Assembly: GCA_002751075.1 (NCBI GenBank)
Contig: NAOQ01000097.1
Coordinates: 123,778-165,524, forward strand
Length of the DNA: 41,747 bases
Source of the DNA: Ichthyophonus hoferi
Lineage: Eukaryota > Opisthokonta > Ichthyosporea > Ichthyophonida > Ichthyophonidae
Reading direction: 5' to 3'
Shown here one piece after another: positions 24,130 through 35,800 of the stretch. Position 1 is the stretch's first letter, and every line of letters begins with the position of its first letter. The position numbers and the translations under genes are program-made. The notes below the pieces were generated by a model that saw nothing but the letters and a program-made list of their open reading frames with translations, did not search any database and was not told the DNA's origin.

Positions 24130-24330
24130 ACAGAACCTATGGATGAGAAACTGGTCCTGTGACCGTAAACTCGGCAGCCAAAGCGACACCTGTAAAGCAT
24201 GTAGATCAAAGCAAACCAGTCCTTGTTTGCTTTGATAGGAGATGGTTGAGCTTATATCTATAAGCTCGATGTACCATACGTTATTACACGCTCAATTGTT
24301 AAGGCTGAGTGGCATTATTGAGAGTCTATT
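24130..24330 (+). ncRNA. Candidate structured RNA with two perfect hairpins
   Basis: In a locally GC-richer patch, ATCAAAGCAAA (24205-24215) pairs exactly with TTTGCTTTGAT (24226-24236) around a 10-base loop. GAGCTTAT (24248-24255) pairs exactly with ATAAGCTC (24260-24267) around ATCT, and this stem can extend by wobble pairs. A weaker GGTC/GACC stem lies at 24153-24164. There is no coding frame. I recognise no snRNA, SRP, RNase P or snoRNA signature, so the class and the true ends are unknown. The strand is arbitrary because hairpins are symmetric. Confidence 0.25.
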
Positions 24331-25702
24331 CACACACTGTTTATCATTAATACGACCTTAAGAATACTTAAAAGTTAACATATGTCAATTTATAATAGAG
24401 CCTGGAAATGTTTCAAACCAACCGGTTTTAATATTGCATCCTACCACTAGTTCAAACCATGTTTAACACCACAAGCAGTCAAATGATTGCAGTAGATACA
24501 TATTAAATACAGTCTCACAAACTGGTTTTGGAGGTCCAGTTCGTAGTAGAGAAATGATACAAAACAAGAAAGAGTAATTAGTTTAAATAACTTCATATCC
24601 AAGCATTCACATATTCATAAAAGTATTGTTATTATAATACAAGTATAGTAATAAATTACATAACTTGATAGCTAGATACGCATTAAGATATATTCAACAA
24701 ATGAATAACCCTGAGCGCAGTTCATAATACATCTGCATTGCGTGGTGTAGATTGGTTGACAACCTCTGAATAGATTGACAAGGCTTTATTTTTTTTTTCT
24801 GAAGAACAAATTTATTTCTTCCCTTCTTTTAAAATAGAGGGCCTTGATTTATTTTTATTTTTAAATAAAATCTAAAGATTAATTAAATAAATTAAGAACA
24901 GCATAAATGCTCATATACTATTGCTTGGATATATCAAATATACAATAATTCATATGTGAAAATTTATAAATATTTTTATCACAATTTATGTAGTAATTTA
25001 TATATATTTATAATAGTTTGTATAATGATTTACTACATACCTATTTGCATCACAAGTTATATATATATATATATCTATACCAATTTATAATCCTATTTTT
25101 ACATCTACCTGCGTAATAATTTGCCTATATATAATGAGATGTTCACTTTCATATTTATTTGGAAACTACTTCAGAAGTCAGGGTGTACAGTAGTTGTGCA
25201 CGCTATCTCAAAGTAGTGGCTCTATGTCAGAATACCTTTAAGTCCTTATACTCATATGATACCTTACCACAATAATAAAAATGTGCAGACTAATGAGTAA
25301 TACTATTAAAATGCATTACAGAAACCTAATTGGCATTCCAAGACATGGTGTGAGATAGCAAGACACGATATTTAAACTGCAAATTATATTTAGCACAATC
25401 CATAGGTTTATTAAAAAAAAATCTTAGTCCTATTCTAAGTAAATAACATATATAAATAATTTATTACCCACCAACCCAAAACTATAATAAAAAGTTCAAA
25501 ATAGCTGTTATATATGACCACTAATTCATAAAATCAAGTTAAGTTTATTATGATGAGTTAATTCAACATATATCTATTGGCTATCTATCATGTTTTCTAA
25601 AACATAAACATATTACTAAGACTATTTGCATTCTCTCTTCTTCCTGCGCTCCCGCATTAAAATAATTTAAAGCAAAGTTGTGATTGGTTCAACGCGCATC
25701 AA

Positions 25703-28700
25703 TTATACTGCTTTCATTGGGAGATTAAGTAGTCGTACGGCCGAGTCAAGGCTTGGATTGATCTTCCAGCTCTCCTACATAGTATAGAATAAAATAATTA
25801 TGAGTGTACAATAGGATGATAGTATATAATAGTAATAGTAATAGTACTCGTAATAGTGATGGTGATATTACTAATAAATAATAGTAGTAATGATAATAGT
25901 AATAATAAAAATATTAGTAATAATAAGCCGAATCACATCGCACGCATAACGATCAATCAACAATCACCAATAATGAAGCCAATCAATCACATGGTATATC
26001 ATGTAACAGAATATTATAAATTATCAATCACACCATATCTTAACCAAGAAGACTTGGTGAGAGCAATTATCCAAACCACAAACCACATAGCATCACATCT
26101 TAAGAATAAACAACGGAAACTATAAACAAAAACAAAAACAAAAACAACAGCCCAGTCTATCTATTTAACTACCTGCAACTCCTGCAGGATTTCCTCAGAC
26201 ACCCCAGTAGATTCATACAATCCAATGCCATAAGGCCACATGGGGGTAGGGTGTAATTGCATTACACACTGGACACCTGACTTGGGATGAGCCGTAAGGA
26301 GTAGCAGTTGTTGATCCCAGAAGATCCCGTCATACCTGTGAATACAGACAAAAATGTGATTGGTTTAATAATAGATAAAAAGGTTATATTGCCCTTTATC
26401 TAATCATAGCCCATGCATGCATTTATTAGAGTATTCTTAGTCGCCCTGGTAAATTTTTAAACTTTAAATTGATTGGATTGTAATTTGTAGATCAATAATT
26501 ATACTCATTCCTTTTTTAATGTAATAGCTATCATAGTCTACGTCTACCGAGTCTGACCCGACTCGGAGACTTAGGGATTCTCCGTCATAAGCATAATGAC
26601 TAGGAACAGCGTGATGCGATTGGATTTATATCACTTATTTTAAAATATAGGAGCATATATATTAATATATACTGATATATTGTTATAGAAATGTAATACA
26701 ATAATACAATACAGTACAGTACAATACAATACAATACAATACAATACAATACAATATACCATTCCATCAATGAAGCCACTTCTTCTCGCACGTGAGCTTG
26801 CATCTTTAACCATTCTACCACGTGCGCTACAATACTTTGAGGCTCGGCACATATATTATTCACTATGGCATTTAGGATGTCCTGGTCAAGCAACTGATGT
26901 GGTTCTAACTGTATGGGTGTATAATAGTACGTGGGTATAATATTGTGTGTATATATAGTATTGTGTGCATGCAATATATTAGATAAGTGTATTATATTTC
27001 ATTAACTAACCTTAGCTTTGTGGGTAAATTTATATGTAAGTTGGCCTATGTATGTTAAGTTATATGGTACATTATATTATATCCAACACAGGCTTGTGGT
27101 GTGATGTGATGTATAACCTATATAATACAAGAGTCGGTTTGATAGTATTGAAAAGCCTTTAAAAGATATTATCTATATCATAGATTGATATTCGTGCATC
27201 TTACCACATCTTACAAAATCTCATTCTAACACATTTATAGGCATCTATTGTGATTTATCGCATCTTATTATACATTTCCAAATATATACATGTATATGGT
27301 TGACACCAATTAGAATACGTGTGGTTCGTCCAATTGAACGCAAGCTATGATATCATAAATTAGTTATAAAAATTACAAAGAAAAAATAAATGGTTTATAA
27401 CAATGATGCCAACATAATATATATATATATATGCAGTATATAAAATAAACATCCATATTTAGCAGAGGATTATTTACTTTGATTTCGCGCACTGCATTAT
27501 GATTGGGTACCATGATGAGGGTAAGGGTACACCGCTCATTAGTCAGTGTGATACTATTGGTTATGGTAATGCTGGCAGTTATGACGTCACCCTCCCGTCG
27601 ACATAGTACATCAGATAAATCCTCAGTAGCTTTGGTTAGGACATCAACCCTGCAGAGAGAGAGAGATAGGTTAGTAAGGTAAGATACATCTATATGATGG
27701 GACGATAGTAAAATGTTATTATAACATGAAAGGATAGTAATACAATAGTATGATATTATAGTAGTATAGCATAGTGGTATAGTAATTAAGTAATTTAGTA
27801 GTATGATAGTAAAGTAGTTTAGTAGTAAAGTAGTATAGTAGTATGGTGGTATAGTAGTATCACAGTATGATGGCAAATTAATAAAACAACAATAATATTA
27901 CAGTAGAATAGCAGTATAATAACGTATTAATATGATATACAATAGTATAATAGTATAGCAGTATAATGGTGCAATTGTATAATAGTAAAATGGTAAAGTA
28001 GTAAAATAATATAATATTAAAATGGCAAAATAGCATAACAGTATAATAATATACTCAATAGTATAATAGTATACTAGTACGATAACGTACACACACACGC
28101 GTATGCTTGTTGTTAATCTCACACACCTAGTAAGTTCCTCTTGCAGGCATTCCGGTCTTCCCCTCTCCTTGTTATTTTTTAAAAGTAAAATATCATTGCG
28201 GTGCTTTCTATAATGGGTACAAAAAATTAGTAAGAAATTTAATATATATTAGTGTGAAATAATCTGTACACACAGTAAAATATTGTATTATATCAAACGT
28301 ATGTATGCATGTAAGTACATATGAATGCGTGTATGTGTAGATGATAGTATGTATAACAATAAGATTTGAAGAGAATCAATATAGATATATGTTATTCGCC
28401 ATATACATATATATATATACATATACATATAAATAATATACATATAACCTACTGTTTAGCAGCTATTTGTCCTTCACTATCTCTTAAAGCCTTTTCATTT
28501 TTCTCTGCTTGTTCCTCTGCTTTTTGGACCATTTCGGCCTAGGGGAGAGGGTAGGATAGGGGTTATAACATATATATAGGTATATATGTGTGTATCAAAA
28601 AAAAAAAAAAAAATCAACATGCATAAAAACATACACTCATACATGCATATGCTATAATTATTGTTTCACTTACCCTCGCTCTACGCTCCTTTCCAATATC

Positions 28701-30928
28701 TTGCAAGGTTAGCGCTTCCTGATTGGCATAATAAAATTTAAAATTACATTTTCATTGGTGGAGCAAGTATTAAATCTCAGCGCCACAGTTTTAACAAACA
28801 CTGAGTGGTAATCGTATGGGTTCGAAAATTGTTAACTCTGACTTCCATTGGTGTAGTAACACATTAAACATTACTACTGGTGTAATAAAATTTATAAAAT
28901 TAAAATCCAAATTCTTTGAAGCAATAACGAAAAACTCATCTGTCTCACTTATTGTCTCTATGTAACCAATAAGGTCAATATAACAATGTGATATTATATT
29001 TTATAATCACCATAATTATTGATTAGTACTAAAGGATAAATCTACACAACAGTTGGAAATATATTATATTATAGCTACAATAATACAATTTATAATTGGA
29101 AAAGTTAAAACTTAGAGTGCATGATAAAATAGTATAAGGTACATTAGGAGAAACATTTATGATATAACTAATATATATATGTTGATTGGTTTCCCCCGCA
29201 ACCATATCTGTTTCCCATGATATAATTCGCTACTTTTTCATATTCAAATCTATATCTCCTCTTCTCCGTATTAATCTTGTCCAATGAGTTGATTGCAATT
29301 TCGCTGAAAACCAGCCAATTAAATACAGACAAGAAGATAAAAAAACAATAAAAAATAATACTAAATGCTAAAAAAGGATCATAAACATAGATAATACAAA
29401 TATCACAGACAAACACCAAAGCACAAAGAAAAATAAAAATAAAAACAAGAAGCAGACAACAGAGAAATTTCAGGTATTTCTCAAGTTATAGACCCCCCTA
29501 TTTCATTTAAAACCCATACCTGGTTGGGAAATAGTAGCAAATCTTGGTCTGACATACCATGCTTTCGTAGAAGCTCCAGCTGTGTAATATACCATAAGGA
29601 AGATAGATAGATAGGTAGATAGATAGGTAGATAGATAGATAGATCGATAGATAGATAGATAGATAGGTAGGTAGATAGGTAGATAGATAGATAGATAGGT
29701 AGATAGATAGATAGATAGGTAGGTAGATAGGTAGATAGATAGATAGATAGGTAGATAGATAGATAGATAGGTAGATAGATAGATAGATAGGTAGATAGAT
29801 AGATAGATCGATAGAATGGTTATAATGGCTGATTCGGAATATTGGAGAAAGTTGATTTTTAACTCAACACTTGACCAATCATAAAAAATATAGCAGGATA
29901 TCATAACAATATAACAAATTAAAAGTAAAATTAAAATATAGTATTTAATGCTAGACTAACCATTGGCCGCAGTTTATTGGCTTCCTCTCGACACACTTCA
30001 GCGGCCTGCTGCAGATGGCCAATAGATCCCACCTCTGATTGGTAGATTAATATAATTTAGATACTGGTATGATACTATAGGGTAGTTTATGATACTATAG
30101 GATAAGTCATGGTAATCTGATAATACAAAATATAGTATGGTAATATGGTAATACATACAACGACATACATGCCCATACCCGACGTCATTCTGTAGCCTAC
30201 TACAACATCGTTCACACCACACCACACCTGACGTTTATGTGTGTACATCAAAATACCACAGCAAATATATGCAAAACTATATAAATACATGTATGGTTGC
30301 ACATGCTTTTTCTGTCCCTGTCGATCTTTGAACAGCTATCCAATCCCTTCCCCCTATATATATTAATCACTTAAAATACAGGAATGTAGATCTAGATCTA
30401 GACATACTCGCTAATGAGCCAATAATGGTTGTGCACAAATCGATACTCACTTTCAGAAAGCGCATTTATCTCTGCCAGTAGTTCTTTCTTAAGCTCCCTC
30501 CGAGCTACCTGATTGGCTTCTAAGGCCGCTTCACTTTGGGCTGGATCACTATCCAAACCAATCACACCTAGAAATTAAGGGAAATAAATATTATTTACCC
30601 AATAAACTGTTGCAGGCAAACGTTCAGAAGAATAAAACTGATTGTACACATACAGAAGATTACATATTGGCTTTCATTTTTAACCTTCAGAATCTTATTG
30701 GTACGTTATAATATATCGTTTCATACTAAAACATAAAATAATTGATGGGATTAAATTATATTTTATTATGGTGATGGGTAGATTTGTATCACGTGAAAGA
30801 TGGAAAATATTAATATATATATATAAGGATAAGTAAATAAAAATAACATTACAACGGCAAAAAATATAACTGAAATAAGATATAACGTTATATTCAAGAT
30901 AAAAAGAAAAGAATAGAATACCAATAGC

Positions 30929-30965
<37 letters not shown>

Positions 30966-32083
30966 GCCAAATAAATAAAGAGAAATATAAAACCAGTGTA
31001 TATAATGTATATAATGTATATAATGTATATAGTGTATATAATGCATATAGTACATAGTAGTGGCAGTAAACCAGTAAGCCAGTGCTGCCTTACCCTTTCC
31101 CTCTCCCCCAGCCATCACATCACATAGTACATTTAACAGCATATTGTGAGACAGGCACATTCTGCGACTATTGATGAACTCCTGCAACACAGGGAATAAC
31201 GTTAGCACAGGTATGGACCAATAGAATACACAAGGATAAGGATAGAAGAAAAATTATAAATAGTCAAACAATGTAAATAATCGATAGAATGAAATAGATT
31301 CATATAAAATGTGAAAAAGTATAGTGTCCTTTATTCTAATGAATGCAGTATTCTCATACACAAGTATATGCTATTTCGTCTATGTACTATCTAATTTAAC
31401 GGGAGTTATCTTAATTGTACTGCTAAATAATTTTAATATCTCTTAATTAATTTTTAATATAGATTAAATATGAATAATATATCTACGTAAACATAATGCA
31501 ACGTCACATGACAAGACATAACATAACATAACATAATATACCATAACATGATATAACTACAATCATATGATACGAATGGAGAAATGGAATGTATAGAAGG
31601 GCGAATACATCAGCATGAGGTAGTACAAAATACTGAAAATTATAATATACAAGTTTTTATATGTGTTTATATATACTTATATACATGCTAACACTTATGT
31701 TGGGCTTTTAAAATTGTTATCGTTACTATTATTACCATTATAGCCATATATATATATATACCTTATGTTTATCAATTCTTAGTGCAGTACATTGGGCCAA
31801 GTGGCTTTCACAGGCCATTAGTTCTGCTAATTTTTCATAGGCCTCCGCTCGCGCTTCAGCTTTACTGTAGACCGTTTTTGGTTTATTAATATTAAGAATA
31901 TAGTGGTTGCCATGATAGTCAAAGCATTACAAAATGTTAATAAACATGGCTATGCTCTTGTTGACTAATACCAAATCTCTCCAAACTATTACATAAGATG
32001 AGATATAGTTATAAATAGGCTTACATAACGACATCTTCAGCTTCCTTGAGATAGTTGAAGGTGGGTGTTTCTATTTGTGACAT
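25703..32083 (-). CDS. Coiled-coil protein with C-terminal RWD-like region, 14 exons
   Basis: Exons: 32083-32025, 31864-31762, 31181-31094, 30567-30451, 30034-29961, 29579 to about 29520, 29303-29234, 28718-28674, 28538-28453, 28207-28127, 27649-27478, 26893-26760, 26335-26173, 25774-25703. About 430 aa, starting [17 protein letters not shown]. The N-terminal 250 residues are charged helix and coiled coil ([52 protein letters not shown]). The C-terminal 180 residues alternate beta-like strands ([24 protein letters not shown]) and helices, ending in a helix [17 protein letters not shown]. Coiled coil followed by such a domain is the plan of the kinetochore protein KNL1/Spc105 and similar RWD proteins. 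That is a guess: no MELT repeats are present. Exon 6 joins exon 7 out of phase if both use their best sites. Either a weak donor at GGTAT|GTCAG (exon 6 ending 29554) or a downstream acceptor in exon 7 (ending ACAAG) restores frame. Confidence 0.8.
26694..26758. repeat. (ATACA)n pentanucleotide array
   Basis: About 13 units of ATACA, with two GTACA variants, in the intron just downstream (transcript sense) of coiled-coil-gene exon 12. It begins within 2 bp of that exon's donor. Confidence 0.9.
27700..28085. repeat. Degenerate AGTATAGTAGTA tract
   Basis: Nearly 400 bp built from irregular ATAGT/AGTAT units, occupying most of the intron between exons 10 and 11 of the coiled-coil gene. It leaves long spurious frames on the minus strand. 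Confidence 0.7.
28597..28613. repeat. Poly-A run of 17
   Basis: Uninterrupted A tract in the intron between exons 8 and 9 of the coiled-coil gene. On the transcript strand it is a T tract upstream of exon 9. Confidence 0.85.
29600..29816. repeat. GATA/GGTA tetranucleotide array, about 215 bp
   Basis: About 54 units of TAGA interspersed with TAGG at quasi-regular intervals, giving higher-order units such as AGATAGATAGATAGGT. It fills much of the intron between exons 5 and 6 of the coiled-coil gene and ends about 20 bp from the exon 6 acceptor. Confidence 0.92.
30929..30963. repeat. (AAT)n microsatellite
   Basis: About 12 perfect AAT units in an intron of the coiled-coil gene, followed by a TATATAATG repeat tract at about 30998-31055. 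Confidence 0.88.
30998..31055. repeat. TGTATATAA short tandem repeats
   Basis: Five or six units of TGTATATAA with variants, beginning 39 bp downstream of the exon 3 donor in the coiled-coil gene. Confidence 0.8.
31513..31548. repeat. (ACATA)n short array
   Basis: Five or six units of ACATA in the intron between exons 2 and 3 of the coiled-coil gene. Confidence 0.75.
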
Positions 32084-32820
32084 GTTCGGCTATATTACAG
32101 GTATTTTTTATACTTCCACCCAATTATAGCCTTATGTATTTTCTTACTGTTGCTTTCTGTAGGTTTATGGCTATTTTTGTCTCACTTTTCCGTCCTTACT
32201 TCATATAAATAAATATAAAGCTTTGCAACTTTGTGATATATGTTTGTGTATGTTTGTGTTTGTTGATATACGATTTCCGAGTAGGTCAAAAAGCAAAGCC
32301 CAAAGAAGAAAATTTAAACTATCTGTAAAGATATATTTATATAAAGAGTAATAACAATAATATAACAAAATGGGTATTAGTAGAAATACAATATAGTAAA
32401 ATTTCAAATATAAAACATAATATAAATATAACATAAAAGGGTATTAGTTAAACCGACTAAAACGGCCCTAGTAAAACCGAATTTGAAATTGGTGCCATTT
32501 TCTAATATCTATAAAAGGCTATAATGTACGTAATGTAGATGGGCTACCTAATTCTATTAGTTAGCATGATCCCCATAGACTGGCTCAGAGAGCTAAATAA
32601 AAAATAAATATTTGTTGAAATGTTGAATCAATATCATATATAATTATTAATGTTTACTATATATTATCTTATAACTAAAAATGTATTCCTGATAAAGGAA
32701 GGCTTATGGTTTATATTTGTTTATTTATTTCCAAGTGCCTAATATTGATTAATGTCTGCAAAGATAATGTTATATTATACAAACCATTTAACTTAGAGAA
32801 TTTCCTGTGTAGAAAGAACC
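32084..32820. promoter_or_regulatory. Head-to-head intergenic promoter interval
   Basis: The 737 bp between the start codons of the coiled-coil gene (leftwards) and the RUN gene (rightwards) must hold both promoters. It is AT-rich, with one CCAAT at about 32119. I see no other distinct element. Both start codons have A at -3 (GAACATG and ACCATG). Confidence 0.5.
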
Positions 32821-35800
32821 ATGACTAAAACAGTGTCACAAAAGTATGCTGATAATCTAGCTCAAACTTTATCACTATCAATTCAGAAATGTGTCCATAA
32901 TTTCAAAGACAAGGTAGGTCATGTTGCCCATATATTTTTCTTTTTCTTTTCTGCATATACTTATTCTTATTTCTCAATATACACGTTAAAAACAAATATA
33001 CCTATATATAACTTAAATAAATACAGGAGATACAGGTATGTGTGCTACTTTAACTAAATGATACATACAGTTGTATAGATAGGTAAGGGAATATCACCGA
33101 GGGTGAAGTCTTGCTATATTTTAGATGGTATTACTCTGTGTATGAAGTTATTACTACTAGTAGATGTATATTGTATATTCAAGAAACGTTATATGGAAAT
33201 AGCTTAGTTTATAGATATGGCAAAACATTTTTTCGATATAAGACTAGAATAAAAGGGAAATTAGGTAGGGAGGCGGCTAATTGTTGATAATTAAACATGT
33301 TACATACATACATCCATACAATCACGTATAAGTAATATAAATACTATCTTGCATATTGTCATACATATATATCATCATAGATACTATCATACATATTATC
33401 AAGTTATCATAAATACCTTCATACCTACTATCATACATACTATCATACATACATATTCTCATACATACTATCCTACATACTCTCTTGAATAAATGATATG
33501 CATAGAGATGAAGAGGCAGGTGTGTAAAACAAACGGTTAATAGCAACCAAGAGAAGAGGAAATGCTTGGATTATTGACTATGTTTTGGAGTGCGTATTAT
33601 GTATTTTATAAAAGATAAGACGTTATAGATGAGGTGACAAACATATATAAAATAGTTATGACGGTATTATATCAAATTAACAATATAAAGTATAGAATAT
33701 AAAGAAAGAAAAAAAGGAGAATGAAGGGGAGAGAGCTAAACCTATAGAAGGAGTATTAATGAAAGAAGGAAAGACAGAGAGGTTATATAAAAGTAGACAC
33801 AGTAGATGAAGAGAAAGAAATGGATATTATATTCTATGTTATGTTATGTGTTAATAATTACTTTGATACTATAGGAGAAGGGTGATGATTTGGCAGCTAA
33901 TGTTGCGGAGTTATGTGGTTTGATAGATAGATTATTAAAACATGGTTTAAGGTAGGACTTTATATTATCAACCTTTCTTTTTATTTGTTTGAATGAAACT
34001 TTATGCTTGTACTTCTTTCTCTTTTTGTGTATTTTGGATTTAGGATTGTTTTTTTAAGGGTTGTGTTCTTGTTTAAGTGTGATATATGTCTGTATATATA
34101 CATGATAGTATGATAGTATCTATATTTATAGTTTATAAGAAGACATCAGAAATGCTACCATATCACTTTTAGCCAATAGATTGAGTTACTAAGCACGATC
34201 TTGCACCAATCAATAATTACCTCAACATATGTTAAAGAAGAGAAAAGCAAACCATTTTACCACAGGAATTAAAAGGACTATCTCCTACGTGCTATTTATG
34301 TCTTGTTTTTATCTTCAGTTAAGCATTAATTAAACATATGCACATGTTGCCATAATAGCACGCGTATATGCATAAATTCTATTAGATATATATATATGTA
34401 TATATAATACATCCATCCAATCATGTACAAGTAATCTAAATATTATCTAACATACATCCTATTGCACATACTACCAGTCTTACTATTATTCCTATTATCA
34501 TACATATCATACATACTACAATCCTATTACTATATGTATATAGTCTAAATATGGTAAAGGGTATAATCTTTATATTATATATGAGTAATGCTATAGGCTG
34601 AATAACAGATAGGATTCGGGATGATAACAATATGTGATACAAGCCATAACCATACAGATAGTGAAAGAATAACAAGAGAAGTAGTAATTTTAATTAATTT
34701 TAATTGATTTTAATTGAAACATGTATATGCATAACATCCAGAGGGATAGCCCATATTGGAATTATAGATTTATTCCGACCATCACGACCCGAGAGCGAGG
34801 AAGAAGTGGCTGATTTCTGGCCAGTTATAGACACGCTTCAGACGTAGGTATTATGTGTAGGGTGTATGTCTATATATAGTATAATATATTATAATACTTG
34901 TTCTTATTGGTAATGAGATTATGGTTAGTTACATATATAATAAGAATAATGTAGCCAGTTAGATTAAATAGATTAATATTACATACAATACACTCACTAA
35001 ACATAGTAGACATACACCTATACACTCGCTCCTTTCTTTCTCTTTGACCATTTTGCATATATATAGTGTTTGTGTATGAAGTATTAATATATAACTAAAC
35101 GTAGAGAATATCACTATTTACTTCAAAAAAAAAATACAAAACAGAAAAATTAAAATTAACAAGTTTATATTTGTCTAAATAGACCAATTTGTTTAGTCAT
35201 ATATGCTAGTGTGTATGCTGGGTTCTAATTTATTTAGTAAAGTTTATTAGCTGTATTTAGATAATTGACTAATGAGAGTAGGCTATTTAAATTGGAAGGA
35301 GATGCAATGGGAAAAACGGATAAATATTTATTGGTCGATCTATGAGATAAAATATTTATTAAATTACTCATGCTCTATGTAATAATATGGCAATTATATA
35401 ATATAATGAATTTTGATTTACATATACTCTGACATTCTATTGGTGGGTTGGTTTTGTTATAGAGGGAAGGAGGGGTATAATAAGTGCACGTACAAGGTGC
35501 GGACCCTAGCAACTGATAATGAAAGCAGATGTTGTCTATGGGTAAAAATCAGTGCTACCCAGGGCACACTCGCTAGCTCATTGGCACAGCTGGCGGCTGC
35601 CACTCAACATCTTACGTAAGGTTTCTTTGGCGTTATAAAGTGGTTTTATTGAGCGTGTTTTATTGTTGAATATTTTTTGTTTGGTTTATATATATATATA
35701 TGTGTATATTGATATATTCTAAACATAAAAAAGGTATGTGCTTTTTGCTAGTGAGTATTCTGAGCTTTCGTTGGCATATATATATATATTTACATTTATT

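Larger units (their letters stand above)
22772..25702. other. Convergent intergenic region, no firm gene
   Basis: Lies between the 3' ends of the helical-protein gene and the coiled-coil gene. The left part is the presumed 3' UTR, with AATAAA at 23232. Perfect hairpins occur at 23085-23105 (8-bp stem, 5-base loop), 24205-24236 and 24248-24267. The remainder is AT-rich with A/T runs. I found no coding exon on either strand. Confidence 0.6.

Noticed and set aside
25856-26125. 89-codon plus-strand frame, Asn/Ser-rich then [11 protein letters not shown] onward
   Set aside because: It lies in the last intron of the coiled-coil gene, opposite strand, starts in AGTAAT repeats, and has no splice partners or conserved motif.
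26161-26173. In-frame TAG just after coiled-coil-gene exon 13 taken as the end of that gene
   Set aside because: A donor (CAG|GTAGTT) precedes it, and a phase-matched terminal exon (25774-25703, [23 protein letters not shown]) continues the helical C-terminus better.
27373-28122. Minus-strand frames rich in Tyr/Thr/Leu at 27655-28122
   Set aside because: They are translated AGTATAGT repeats in an intron; the real exons are 27478-27649 and 28127-28207.
29503-29904. 133-codon minus-strand frame rich in SIYL repeats
   Set aside because: It is the GATA array read in frame; only 29520-29579 within it is an exon, in a different frame.
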